Shown: positions 38,961 to 50,085 of the stretch, in pieces
How positions within the stretch are numbered: position 1 is the stretch's first letter
How the letters are laid out: each line of letters starts with the position of its first letter
NCBI RefSeq assembly: GCF_001547895.1
Contig: NZ_AP014627.1
Span: 5,397,501-5,461,500, forward strand
Origin: Pseudomonas sp. Os17
GTDB taxonomy: Bacteria; Pseudomonadota; Gammaproteobacteria; Pseudomonadales; Pseudomonadaceae
DNA length: 64,000 nt
Direction of reading: 5' to 3'
Position numbers and translations under genes: made by a program
The notes under the pieces: model-generated
Told to the model about the DNA's origin: nothing
Seen by the model: only the letters and a program-made list of their open reading frames with translations
Database searches by the model: none

Positions 38961-40499
38961 ATGCCCACTTCTACCTTGCCCGCGCGCCCTCTCTCCGAGG
39001 TTTACGATATCGCCGTCATTGGCGGTGGGATCAATGGTGTTGGAATTGCCGCGGACGCGGCAGGTCGCGGCTTGTCCGTGTTCCTTTGCGAAAAGGACGA
39101 TCTGGCCAGCCACACTTCGTCGGCCAGCAGCAAGCTGATCCACGGTGGCCTGCGCTACCTCGAACATTACGAGTTCCGCCTGGTACGCGAAGCCCTGGCC
39201 GAGCGTGAAGTGCTCCTGGCCAAGGCGCCGCATATCGTCAAGCCCATGCGTTTTGTCCTGCCGCACCGGCCCCACCTGCGCCCGGCCTGGATGATTCGCG
39301 CCGGTCTGTTCCTGTATGACCACCTGGGCAAGCGGGAGAAGCTCGCCGGTTCGCGCAGCCTGAAGTTCGGTGCCGACAGCGCGCTGAAAGCCGAGATCAG
39401 CAAAGGCTTCGAATACTCCGACTGCTGGGTCGACGATGCCCGCCTGGTGGTGCTCAACGCCATGGCCGCCCGCGAGCACGGCGCCCATGTGCATACCCAG
39501 ACCCGCTGCATCAGCGCCCGACGCAGCAAGGGCCTGTGGCAACTGGAACTGGAACGGGCCGACGGCAGCCTGTTCTCCATCACCGCCAAGGCCCTGGTGA
39601 ACGCGGCCGGCCCCTGGGTCGCCAAGTTCATCAAGGATGACCTGAAACTGGAATCGCCTTACGGCATCCGCCTGATCCAGGGCAGCCACCTGATCGTGCC
39701 CAAGCTGTACGAGGGCGAGCACGCGCACATCCTGCAGAACGAAGACCAGCGCATTGTCTTCACCATTCCCTACCTCGATCAGTTCACCCTGATCGGCACC
39801 ACCGACCGTGAATACACCGGTGACCCGGCCAAGGTCGCAATCACCGAAGGCGAAACCGACTACCTGCTGCAGGTGGTCAACGCGCACTTCAAGAAGCAGC
39901 TCAGCCGCGGCGATATCCTGCACAGCTACTCCGGTGTTCGCCCGCTGTGCAACGACGAATCCGACAACCCTTCGGCCGTGACTCGCGACTACACCCTGGC
40001 CCTTTCCGGCACTGGCGAGGAAGCTCCGCTGCTGTCAGTGTTCGGCGGCAAGCTGACCACCTACCGCAAGCTGGCGGAATCGGCCATGGCGCAGCTGGCG
40101 CCCTACTTCAAGCAGGCCAAGCCGAGCTGGACCGCCCAGGCCACCCTGCCCGGCGGCGAGCACATGAGCACGCCGCAAGCCCTGGCGGAAGCCATCCGCA
40201 AGAAATTCGACTGGGTGCCCAGCCAGATCGCCCGCCGCTGGGCCACCACCTATGGCAGCCGCACCTGGCGCCTGCTGGAAGGCGTGCATAGCCTCAACGA
40301 CCTGGGTGAACACCTGGGGGGCGGCCTGTACACCCGCGAAGTGGATTATCTGTGTGCCGAGGAATGGGCACTGAAGGCCGAGGATATTCTCTGGCGCCGA
40401 AGCAAGCTGGGCCTGTTCACCACCGCCGCCGAACAACGGCAGTTGCAGGATTATCTGCAAAAGGTCGAGGACAATCGCGGCAAGATCAAGGCGGCCTGA
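38961..40499 (+). CDS. glpD: Aerobic glycerol-3-phosphate dehydrogenase
   Basis: This 512-residue membrane-associated flavoenzyme oxidises glycerol 3-phosphate to dihydroxyacetone phosphate and feeds quinone. The N-terminal FAD motif is VIGGGINGVGIAADAAGRG; further marks are SSASSKLIHGGLRYLEHYEF and the GlpD C-terminal domain. The ATG at 38961 has GAGG eleven bases upstream; the longer frame back to 38598 runs over glpR and the operators and is not real. Confidence 0.97.
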   Translation: MPTSTLPARPLSEVYDIAVIGGGINGVGIAADAAGRGLSVFLCEKDDLASHTSSASSKLIHGGLRYLEHYEFRLVREALAEREVLLAKAPHIVKPMRFVLPHRPHLRPAWMIRAGLFLYDHLGKREKLAGSRSLKFGADSALKAEISKGFEYSDCWVDDARLVVLNAMAAREHGAHVHTQTRCISARRSKGLWQLELERADGSLFSITAKALVNAAGPWVAKFIKDDLKLESPYGIRLIQGSHLIVPKLYEGEHAHILQNEDQRIVFTIPYLDQFTLIGTTDREYTGDPAKVAITEGETDYLLQVVNAHFKKQLSRGDILHSYSGVRPLCNDESDNPSAVTRDYTLALSGTGEEAPLLSVFGGKLTTYRKLAESAMAQLAPYFKQAKPSWTAQATLPGGEHMSTPQALAEAIRKKFDWVPSQIARRWATTYGSRTWRLLEGVHSLNDLGEHLGGGLYTREVDYLCAEEWALKAEDILWRRSKLGLFTTAAEQRQLQDYLQKVEDNRGKIKAA

Positions 40500-40517
40500 A
40501 CGCCATGGAGCACGTCA

Positions 40518-40551
40518 AGCCCCTGCGCCGGAAGGCCCAGGGGCTTTTTTT
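40518..40551 (+). terminator. glpD terminator
   Basis: Stem AAGCCCCTG with CAGGGGCTT, loop of about 11 bases, followed by T7. Confidence 0.85.
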
Positions 40552-40610
40552 GTGGTGCATCGCAGCCGCTCGCCTCGACTCGCCGCCCCTCTCCACAGCA
40601 AAGCATCGCG

Positions 40611-40624
40611 TTCGGTTTTCCGAA
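40611..40624. promoter_or_regulatory. AauR binding site 1
   Basis: TTCGGTTTTCCGAA is an exact match to the AauR inverted repeat TTCGG-N4-CCGAA described in P. putida. It lies about 120 bases before the sigma-54 promoter of aatJ, a normal enhancer distance. Confidence 0.8.
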
Positions 40625-40641
40625 TGGCCGACCGAAAGGCA

Positions 40642-40655
40642 TTCGGATAACCGGA
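40642..40655. promoter_or_regulatory. AauR binding site 2
   Basis: TTCGGATAACCGGA matches the same inverted repeat with one change (CCGGA for CCGAA). Its centre is 31 bases, three helical turns, from site 1, which suits cooperative binding of two dimers on one face. Confidence 0.65.
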
Positions 40656-40730
40656 TAAAAGCACGGAAATTTATGCCTCAATAAATTTTTATGACCTTTA
40701 AAATCAATGACTTGAGCATGATCAATGGGT

Positions 40731-40747
40731 CTGGCACGACTCATGCT
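40731..40747 (+). promoter_or_regulatory. Sigma-54 promoter of aatJQMP
   Basis: CTGGCACGACTCATGCT fits YTGGCACGRNNNTTGCW with a single mismatch (ATGC for TTGC) and exact GG-N10-GC spacing. Transcription should start near 40758, about 107 bases before aatJ. It agrees with control by the sigma-54 activator AauR encoded downstream. Confidence 0.85.
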
Positions 40748-40864
40748 CTACACTGTGCGACGAATGCCTGTCGTGCCAACACACCAGGAGCCGTCAAGGC
40801 ATTCGCTGTATAAAAGAGCCGTCGAACTGGCTTCATAAAAAAAACAAATGTCGAGGAAATATTG

Positions 40865-41779
40865 ATGCGCATCGTTCCCCATCTGTTGGGCGCAGCTATC
40901 GCTGCCGCTCTGATTAGCACTCCAGTTTTCGCTGCCGAGCTCACCGGCACACTGAAGAAAATCAAAGAGTCCGGCACCATCACCCTCGGACATCGCGACG
41001 CTTCCATCCCGTTTTCCTACATCGCTGACGCTTCTGGCGTGCCAGTGGGCTACTCCCACGACATCCAGCTGAAAATCGTCGAAGCGATCAAGAAAGACCT
41101 CGACATGCCTGACCTGAAGGTCAAGTACAACCTGGTAACCTCCCAGACCCGTATCCCGCTGGTGCAGAACGGCACCGTGGACGTCGAGTGCGGCTCCACC
41201 ACCAACAACGTCGAGCGCCAGCAACAGGTCGACTTCTCGGTCGGCATCTTCGAAATCGGTACCCGTCTGCTGTCCAAAAAGGACTCGACCTACAAGGATT
41301 TCGCTGATCTGAAAGGCAAGAACGTGGTGACCACCGCCGGTACCACGTCCGAGCGCATCCTCAAGGCCATGAACGCCGACAAGCAGATGGGCATGAACGT
41401 GATCTCCGCCAAGGACCACGGTGAGTCGTTCCAGATGCTGGAATCGGGTCGTGCCGTCGCCTTCATGATGGACGACGCGTTGCTGGCCGGTGAAATGGCC
41501 AAGGCCAAGAAGCCCACTGACTGGGCCGTGACCGGTACCCCGCAGTCCTACGAAATCTACGGCTGCATGGTGCGCAAGGGCGATGCCCCGTTCAAGAAAG
41601 CCGTGGACGACGCCATCGTTGCCACCTACAAGTCTGGCGAAATCAACAAGATCTACGACAAGTGGTTCCAATCGCCGATTCCGCCAAAAGGCCTGAACCT
41701 GATGTTCCCGATGAGCGACGAGCTCAAGGCCCTGATCGCCAACCCGACCGACAAAGCGGCTGACGATAAAAAGTCCTGA
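40865..41779 (+). CDS. aatJ: Glutamate/aspartate ABC transporter binding protein
   Basis: This 304-residue periplasmic solute-binding protein of family 3 has a signal peptide (LLGAAIAAALISTPVFA, cleavage near residue 24). The ligand domain has the two-lobe signature (GHRDASIPFSYI, YSHDIQLKIVEAIKK) of AatJ/GltI. It delivers glutamate and aspartate to AatQM. GAGGAA lies six bases before the ATG at 40865. It heads aatJQMP behind a sigma-54 promoter. Confidence 0.95.
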   Translation: MRIVPHLLGAAIAAALISTPVFAAELTGTLKKIKESGTITLGHRDASIPFSYIADASGVPVGYSHDIQLKIVEAIKKDLDMPDLKVKYNLVTSQTRIPLVQNGTVDVECGSTTNNVERQQQVDFSVGIFEIGTRLLSKKDSTYKDFADLKGKNVVTTAGTTSERILKAMNADKQMGMNVISAKDHGESFQMLESGRAVAFMMDDALLAGEMAKAKKPTDWAVTGTPQSYEIYGCMVRKGDAPFKKAVDDAIVATYKSGEINKIYDKWFQSPIPPKGLNLMFPMSDELKALIANPTDKAADDKKS

Positions 41780-41971
41780 TTCCTGACTAACCTTATCTCC
41801 TGAAGGGGCGCCGCCCCTTCGGGAGTCTGTCACTACCTGCTGGCATTTTTTTGGAAACACTCGAACCGGTGGTTGTCGAGCCGATCGCGTGTGCCTGGCC
41901 TTCCTGGCCGGGTGGGAACGGACGTCCCCAGGCGGGTGCTTGTACATCGAACGATCTGAGGGGTAACCCTA

Positions 41972-42718
41972 ATGAATTACAACTGGGACTGGGGCGTGTT
42001 CTTCAAGTCCACCGGCGTGGGCAGCGAGACCTATCTCGACTGGTTCATCAGCGGCCTGGGCTGGACCATCGCCATCGCCGTGGTGGCCTGGATCATCGCG
42101 CTGCTGCTGGGGTCGATCCTGGGCGTCATGCGTACCGTGCCGAACCGTCTGGTGTCGGGCATCGCCACCGTCTACGTGGAGATCTTCCGTAACGTGCCGC
42201 TGCTGGTGCAGCTGTTCATCTGGTACTTCCTGGTACCCGACCTGCTGCCGGAAAACCTTCAGGAGTGGTACAAGCAGGACCTCAACCCGACCACCTCGGC
42301 CTACCTGAGCGTTGTCGTGTGCCTGGGCCTGTTCACCGCCGCCCGAGTCTGCGAACAGGTACGTACCGGTATCCAGGCGCTGCCCCGCGGCCAGGAATCC
42401 GCCGCCCGCGCCATGGGCTTCTCGCTGCCGCAGATCTACTGGAACGTGCTGCTGCCCCAGGCCTACCGGATCATCATTCCGCCGCTCACCTCGGAGTTTC
42501 TCAACGTCTTCAAGAACTCCTCGGTGGCGTCCCTGATCGGCCTGATGGAGCTGCTGGCCCAGACCAAACAGACCGCCGAGTTCTCGGCCAACCTGTTCGA
42601 GGCCTTCACCCTGGCCACCCTGATCTACTTCACCTTGAACATGAGCCTGATGCTGCTGATGCGCCTGGTAGAGAAAAAAGTCTCGGTCCCCGGCCTGATC
42701 TCCGTGGGGGGTAAATAA
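41972..42718 (+). CDS. aatQ: Glutamate/aspartate ABC transporter permease
   Basis: This 248-residue membrane protein of the HisM/GltJ type has about five membrane segments and an EAA loop (ESAARAMGFSLPQIYWNVLLPQA) that contacts the ATPase. It is separated from aatJ by 190 bases holding a GC-rich stem (GGGGCGCC / CGCCCC, about 41803-41820) that may stabilise the abundant aatJ message. The stop overlaps the next ATG by one base. Confidence 0.95.
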   Translation: MNYNWDWGVFFKSTGVGSETYLDWFISGLGWTIAIAVVAWIIALLLGSILGVMRTVPNRLVSGIATVYVEIFRNVPLLVQLFIWYFLVPDLLPENLQEWYKQDLNPTTSAYLSVVVCLGLFTAARVCEQVRTGIQALPRGQESAARAMGFSLPQIYWNVLLPQAYRIIIPPLTSEFLNVFKNSSVASLIGLMELLAQTKQTAEFSANLFEAFTLATLIYFTLNMSLMLLMRLVEKKVSVPGLISVGGK

Positions 42719-43385
42719 TGGAATTCGACTTCTCGGGCATCATCCCGGCCATTCCCGGCCTGTGGAACGGCATGCTGATGACCCTCAAGCTGATGGTCAT
42801 GGGCGTGGTCGGCGGGATCATCCTCGGCACCTTGCTGGCCCTGATGCGCTTGTCCCACAACAAGCTGCTGTCGAACCTGGCCGGTGCCTACGTCAACTAC
42901 TTCCGCTCGATCCCGCTGCTGCTGGTGATCACCTGGTTCTATCTGGCGGTGCCTTTCGTACTGCGCTGGATCACCGGCGAAGACACCCCGATCGGCGCCT
43001 TCACCTCGTGCATCGTGGCCTTCATGATGTTCGAAGCGGCGTACTTCTGCGAAATCGTCCGCGCCGGCGTGCAGTCCATTCCCAAGGGCCAGATGGGCGC
43101 CGCCCAGGCACTGGGCATGAGCTATGGCCAGACCATGCGCCTGATCATCCTGCCCCAGGCGTTCCGCAAGATGACCCCTTTGCTGCTGCAGCAGAGCATC
43201 ATCCTGTTCCAGGACACCTCCCTGGTGTACACCGTGGGCCTGGTGGACTTCCTCAACGCCTCGCGTTCCAGCGGCGACATCATCGGCCGCTCCAATGAAT
43301 TCCTGATCATCGCTGGTCTGGTCTATTTCACAATCAGCTTTGCCGCCTCGCTGCTGGTCAAGCGTCTGCAAAAAAGGTTCGCCGT

Positions 43386-43389
<4 letters not shown>
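42718..43389 (+). CDS. aatM: Glutamate/aspartate ABC transporter permease
   Basis: This 223-residue partner permease (GltK type) has the EAA loop [23 protein letters not shown] and five membrane segments. Overlaps at both ends (one base with aatQ, four with aatP) show tight co-translation and a 1:1 heterodimer. Confidence 0.95.
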
Positions 43390-44120
<731 letters not shown>

Positions 44121-44131
44121 ACCTGTGCTTC

Positions 44132-44217
44132 TGTAGGAGCCGGCTGGCCGGCGAAGGGAACGCACCTGGCTCCCCTATCGCCAGGGTCGCCCTCTTCGCC
44201 GGCCGGCCGGCTCCTAT
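44132..44217. repeat. REP doublet between aatP and aauS
   Basis: Two inverted REP cores (TGTAGGAGCCGGCTGGCCGGCGAAG-type, arms at about 44132-44156 and 44195-44217) lie 38 bases apart. The position inside a transporter/regulator gene set suggests some separation of the two transcripts. Confidence 0.8.
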
Positions 44218-44252
44218 GGACACCGCACAGTGGTTGACCCAAGGCATCTGTG

Positions 44253-46150
44253 ATGAAATGCGACCCCACTCTCTATCGCGCCGCGCCGCCATCACTTGCC
44301 GTGAAACCCCGTCTGATCCGCCAACTGTTCCTGCCGCCACTGGTCATCCTGCTGATGATCGGCCTGGGCTACATCGGCTTCTGGGTCAGCGAACACAACG
44401 GCATCCGCACCCTCAGCGAAAATGGCGAACGCCAGTTGGAGCTGCACGCCCGCGCCGTAGAAAGCGAGATCAGCAAATACACCTATCTGCCCAGCCTGCT
44501 GGAACTGGAATCCAGTGTCTCGCGCTTGCTGGACGATCCCTCGCCGGAACACCGGCAGACCGTCAATCAATACCTCGAAGGCCTGAACCGCCGCAGTCGC
44601 AGCCGGGCCATCTATGTCATGGACACCACCGGCCGGGTACTGGCCACCAGCAACTGGCGTGACGTCGACAGCTACCTGGGTGAGGACCTGTCGTTTCGCG
44701 CCTACTTCCAGAACGCCGTGCGCGGCCAGCCCGGACGCTTCTACGGCATCGGCAGCACCAACGGCGAACCCGGCTACTACCTGGCCCACGGCCTGGAAGA
44801 GCACGGCAAAATCATTGGCGTGGCGGTGGTCAAGGTGCGCCTGGAAGCCCTGGAGGAGCGCTGGCAGCGCGCCCGTCTGGAAGCCTTCGTCAGCGACGAG
44901 AACGGCATCATCATCCTCTCCAGCGACCCGGCGCGGCGTCTCAAGTCGGTCCTCCCCCTGAGCGACGACACCAAGGAGCGCCTGGCCCGCAGCCTGCAGT
45001 ACTACTGGTTCCCGCTCAACGAACTCGAACCCCTGGCCCGGGAACGCCTGGCCGAAGGCGTGGAGAAACTGACCTTCCCCGCCAACACCGAACTCGAGTC
45101 CGACGGCAAGGCCATCAGCTACCTGTCCCAGACCCGCCCCCTGAGCGACACCCCGTGGAATTTCACCCTGCTCACCCCCTTGCAGGACCTGCGCCGCGAA
45201 GCCATCAACCAGGGCATCCTGGTGGCCGTGGCGTTTGCCCTGGTGGCGTTCTTGCTGATCGCCTGGAACGAGCGGCGCAAGGTCATCGCCACGCGCCTGG
45301 CCGCCCGTGAAGCCCTGCAGGAAGCCAACAGCCAGCTGGAGCGCCGAATCACCGAGCGCACCGCCGACCTGCGGGCCAGCAACGAGCGGCTCAAGAGCCA
45401 GATCCGCGAACGCCGCCAGGCCGAGGAAACCCTGCGCCGGGCCCAGGACGAGCTGGTCCAGGCCGGCAAGCTGGCGGCCATCGGCCAGATGTCCACCAGC
45501 ATCGCCCACGAGCTCAACCAGCCCCTGGCGGCGCTGCGCACCTTGTCCGGCAACACCGTGCGCTTTCTTGAGCGCGGCGCCCTGGACACCGCCAGCGCCA
45601 ACCTCAAGACCATCAACGAACTGATCGACCGCATGGGCCGCATCACCGCCAGCCTGCGCGCCTTCGCCCGCCGCGGCGACGACCAGGGCCAGGCCAGCCT
45701 GGACAAGGCGGTGGACGCCGCCCTGCAGATCCTCAACGCCCGCATCGAACCCCTGCCCCTGCAACTGCACCGCGACTTCAGCGAACAGACCCTGCAGATC
45801 GACCAGACCCGCCTGGAGCAGATCCTGGTCAACCTGATCGGCAATGCCCTGGACGCCATGCAGGCGCAGCCGGCGCCGGAACTGTGGCTGGAAGGCGAAC
45901 CCGGCGACGGCAAGTACCGTCTGCGGGTACGCGACAACGGCCACGGCATCGATCCCGAGGCGCGCAAGCATCTGTTCGAACCCTTCTTCACCACCAAACC
46001 CGGCGAGCAGGGCCTGGGCCTGGGCCTGACCCTGTCCGCCAGCCTCGCCGCCGCCACCGGCGGCAGCCTGGGGGTGGAACATCCGGCAAGCGGCGGCACC
46101 GCCTTTGTCCTCAGCTTGCCCCTGGCAAGCCCCACTCAAGCCGAGTCGAT

Positions 46151-46154
<4 letters not shown>
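44253..46154 (+). CDS. aauS: AauS sensor kinase for acidic amino acids
   Basis: This protein has about 633 residues. TM1 is at about 27-45, a periplasmic double-PAS-like sensor reaches to about 310, TM2 lies at about 320-338, then a coiled coil (LQEANSQLERRITERTADL), H419 in SIAHELNQPLAAL and the ATPase boxes. The DctB-like design fits AauS of P. putida, which senses glutamate and aspartate outside the cell. A GTG at 44250 and ATG at 44253 are both possible starts; AAGG precedes them. It overlaps aauR as ATGA. Confidence 0.9.
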
Positions 46155-47476
<1,322 letters not shown>

Positions 47477-47493
47477 CCCCAGCGCGAGGACTT

Positions 47494-47832
47494 ATGGATC
47501 TATTGTTGAAGGCCGCCCTGGGCGCGGCGGTGGTGGTGATTCTGGCGGCCCTGGCCAAGACCCGGAACTACTACATCGCCGGGCTGGTGCCGCTGTTCCC
47601 GACCTTTGCCCTGATCGCCCACTACATCGTCGGCAAGGGCCGCTCGCTCGACGACCTGAAGACCACCATCCTGTTCGGCATGTGGTCGATCATTCCCTAC
47701 TTCGTCTACCTGGCGACCCTGTATGTGATGGTTGACCGCCTGCGCCTGGAAGCGTCCCTGGCGGTGGCCGCCGTGGCCTGGCTGATAGCCGCGACGATCC
47801 TGGTCAGCGTCTGGGTCCGCCTCCACGCCTGA
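47494..47832 (+). CDS. glpM: GlpM family membrane protein
   Basis: This 112-residue protein has four hydrophobic segments (about 4-20, 27-45, 58-78, 85-108) and fits GlpM, described in P. aeruginosa as needed for efficient alginate production and first noticed beside glpD. Here it follows aauR by 17 bases with GAGGA before the ATG, so it may be read with aauSR. The biochemical role is unknown. Confidence 0.82.
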   Translation: MDLLLKAALGAAVVVILAALAKTRNYYIAGLVPLFPTFALIAHYIVGKGRSLDDLKTTILFGMWSIIPYFVYLATLYVMVDRLRLEASLAVAAVAWLIAATILVSVWVRLHA

Positions 47833-47846
47833 GGCCCTGCCCTTTG

Positions 47847-47875
47847 TGTAGGAGCGAGCTTGCTCGCGAGGCCGG
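47847..47875. repeat. Single REP unit
   Basis: TGTAGGAGCGAGCTTGCTCGCGAGG is a REP core of the GCGAGCTTGCTCGC class, different from the GCCGGCTTGCC class used elsewhere in this region. Confidence 0.7.
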
Positions 47876-47995
47876 CGCCGCCTGTCGCCTGCCACCCTGG
47901 CCCGACCCTTGCATTTACCCGGTAAAGCCCGTCCAGCCTGCGTTTGCGCGTTATCACGCAGTTTCTGGAGGGCGCTGCCATGGGTAAAGAACACC

Positions 47996-48916
47996 TTGAA
48001 TATCTTAGATCTCGACCACAGCCTGACCGCCCAGGAGCCCATTGTCCGGCGCCTGAACAGCGGCCAGGCACGACGCCTGGACCTGCTGGACCTGGGCCCC
48101 AAGCTGCGCCTCTGGTCCACCGAACGCACCTACCGCCACTTCACCGAGCGCCTGGGCCAACGCCCCCGGCACAGCGGCCCGCAGCCGGAAATCTTCTTCG
48201 TCGGCTCCGGTGACTATCACCACCTGACCCCGGCCTTTCTCGGCGACCTCAAAGAGCCGGTGAGCCTGATCCACTTCGACAACCACCCCGACTGGGTACG
48301 CTTCGCCCCGCGCCGGCACTGCGGCTCCTGGGTCAACCGGGCGCTGCAGCTGCCGAATATCCAGCGCATCGTCACCTTGGGCCCTTGCAGCGAAGATTTG
48401 CATAATCCGCAACTGCGCGGCGGCAACCTCGGCGCCCTGAAGCACGGCAAACTGCAGCTGTTTCCCTGGCAGCACGCGCCGTCCAAGGTCTGGGGCCGGG
48501 TCGGCGACGGCGCCGGGCATCAACAGCAGGAAAACCTCCTGCACTGGCGCAACCTGGCGGACCTGGACTGGGCCGCCTTCCTCGCGCAGATGATCGACAG
48601 CCTGCCCACCGAAGCGGTGTGGATCACCATCGACAAGGACGTGCTGGCCAGCGAAGACGCCGCCACCAACTGGGACCAGGGCGGCATGCGCCTGACCCAC
48701 CTGCTGCAGGCACTGCGGGCACTGGCGGCGCGCAAGCGCATCCTGGGCATCGACGTCTGCGGCGAGTTCGCCAAACCGGCCTTCAGCAACGCCTTCAAAC
48801 GCTGGGAAGCCAAGTCCGACCAGCCCCCGGCCGAACGCTGGAGCCAGGACGACCTGCTGCGCAACTCGGTGACCAATGAAGCCCTGATTTCGCTGTTCGA
48901 GGAGCTGTTCCCGTGA
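47996..48916 (+). CDS. Arginase-fold (UPF0489-like) protein
   Basis: The coding frame clearly covers LNILDLDHSL to the end (306 residues). It has arginase-type metal motifs: HFDNHPDW (about residue 87) and TIDKDVL with the following DQGG (about 210). The start is a problem. A good ribosome site (GGAGG) and ATG at 47980 are out of frame by one base, and deleting one G of ATGGG (47982-47984) would give an in-frame protein MVKNTLNILDLDH. As read, TTG at 47996 is the nearest start. Substrate (guanidino or amide compound) is unknown. The stop overlaps the SMR gene start as GTGA. Confidence 0.72.
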   Translation: MNILDLDHSLTAQEPIVRRLNSGQARRLDLLDLGPKLRLWSTERTYRHFTERLGQRPRHSGPQPEIFFVGSGDYHHLTPAFLGDLKEPVSLIHFDNHPDWVRFAPRRHCGSWVNRALQLPNIQRIVTLGPCSEDLHNPQLRGGNLGALKHGKLQLFPWQHAPSKVWGRVGDGAGHQQQENLLHWRNLADLDWAAFLAQMIDSLPTEAVWITIDKDVLASEDAATNWDQGGMRLTHLLQALRALAARKRILGIDVCGEFAKPAFSNAFKRWEAKSDQPPAERWSQDDLLRNSVTNEALISLFEELFP

Positions 48917-49287
48917 CCCTGACCGTTGTTCTGCTGGTGGCCTTTTCAATCCTCCTGGACGTGATCGGCCAACTCTGTTTCAAGCTCGGCCTCGACCGCC
49001 TGCCGGAGCTGGAAGGCGGCTTTCGCCTGAATGCCTTCTGGGGCCAGGTGTTCAACGCGCCCCTGCTGTGGTGCGGCATCGGCGCCTACGCCATCGAGTT
49101 CTTCGTCTGGCTCGAAGCCCTGTCCCGGGCGCCCCTGAGCCTGTTGTTCCCGGCTGCGGCCCTGGCCTATTGCGGCGTGGTACTGGCGGGCAAGGTGGTG
49201 CTGGGCGAGACCGTCAGCCGCCGGCGCTGGCTGGGCACCCTGGTGATCACCGCCGGGGTGATGCTGGTGTGCGTGGCCAGTACCTGA
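48913..49287 (+). CDS. SMR/EamA-like small transporter, subunit 1
   Basis: This 124-residue protein has four membrane segments. It aligns with EmrE-type transporters, but the coupling glutamate (E14 of EmrE) is replaced by D16 in ILLDVIGQLCFK. It starts GTG in the stop of the arginase-fold gene. A second, related gene follows 31 bases later, so the pair may form a heterodimer. The cargo is unknown. Confidence 0.78.
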   Translation: MTLTVVLLVAFSILLDVIGQLCFKLGLDRLPELEGGFRLNAFWGQVFNAPLLWCGIGAYAIEFFVWLEALSRAPLSLLFPAAALAYCGVVLAGKVVLGETVSRRRWLGTLVITAGVMLVCVAST

Positions 49288-49318
49288 GCCTCATTCAACG
49301 AATAGAAGGAAACGCTTC

Positions 49319-49720
49319 ATGAGTTCGAACACCTCCCACGGCTGGCTGCACGAGCGTCTGGGCACCATCGTGCTCTGGGCCCTGCTGATCGGCTTCGAGA
49401 GCGCCGGGCAGATCGCCACCAAGGTCGGCGGCGATCAGTTGGGGCAGATGGATTTCAACCTGCAATGGCTGGCGGCCGTGGCGGTCAATCCGGGTGTGCT
49501 GCTGGCGATTGCCTGCTACATCGGCGCGTTTTTCGTGTGGATGCTGATCCTGCGTCGCAGCAGCCTGTCCCTGGCCTTCCCCTTGAGTTCCCTGGTGTTC
49601 GTGGTGGTCCTGCTGGGGTCGTGGCTGGGCCTGGGCGAACAGATCAGCCTGCTGCACTGGATCGGCGTCTTCGTGATCATCGGCGGGATTGCCCTGCTGG
49701 CGGAGGGTGAAGAGGCCTGA
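49319..49720 (+). CDS. SMR/EamA-like small transporter, subunit 2
   Basis: This 133-residue, four-segment protein is related to the preceding one. It keeps the glutamate at the expected place (E27 in IGFESAGQIATK) and has a longer hydrophilic N-terminus. Both genes carry the family stretch (PLSLLFPAAALAY / SLSLAFPLSSLVF). Paired SMR genes usually act as hetero-oligomers with opposite membrane orientation; that is inference here. Confidence 0.78.
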   Translation: MSSNTSHGWLHERLGTIVLWALLIGFESAGQIATKVGGDQLGQMDFNLQWLAAVAVNPGVLLAIACYIGAFFVWMLILRRSSLSLAFPLSSLVFVVVLLGSWLGLGEQISLLHWIGVFVIIGGIALLAEGEEA

Positions 49721-49721
49721 A

Positions 49722-50085
49722 GGCCTCTTCGCTGGCAAGCCAGCGCCTACGGCGAGTGATTGGCGTCGTGCCCTGGTAGGAGCCGGCTTGCCGGCGAAGG
49801 CGATCTTGCGGGCCCCTTCGCTGGCAAGCCAGCTCCTACGGCGGGGGATTGGCGTAGTGCCTTGGTAGGAGCCGGCTTGCCGGCGAAGGCGATCTTGCGG
49901 GCCCCTTCGCTGGCAAGCCAGCGCCTACGGCGGGGGATTGGCGTCGTGCCCTGGTAGGAGCCGGCTTGCCGGCGAAGGCGATCTTGCGGACCCCTTCGCT
50001 GGCAAGCCAGCTCCTACGGAGGGGGATTGGCGTAGTGCCTTGGTCGGAGCCGGCTTGCCGACGAAGGCGATCTTGCCCTCAAGCC
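49722..50085. repeat. Tandem array of 89-bp REP doublets
   Basis: Four copies of an 89-base unit start at 49774, 49863, 49952 and 50041; a half unit precedes and the last is cut short. Each unit holds a forward REP (GTAGGAGCCGGCTTGCCGGC), a spacer (GAAGGCGATCTTGCGGGCCC), an inverted REP (TTCGCTGGCAAGCCAGC), and a linker (GGCGGGGGATTGGCGTAGTG). Copies differ at only a few positions, some alternating between odd and even copies (GTAGTGCCTT / GTCGTGCCCT), which suggests that pairs of units were duplicated. No gene lies in this 360-base gap; open frames across it are chance. Confidence 0.93.

Noticed and set aside
41803..41850. GC-rich stem after aatJ considered as a terminator of the operon
   Set aside because: No T-run follows and the permease genes lack a promoter of their own that I can see; more likely it protects or attenuates the transcript.
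49722..50085. The regularly spaced repeats considered as a CRISPR array
   Set aside because: The period is constant at 89 bases and the would-be spacers are also repeated; each unit contains REP palindromes. No cas gene is present.
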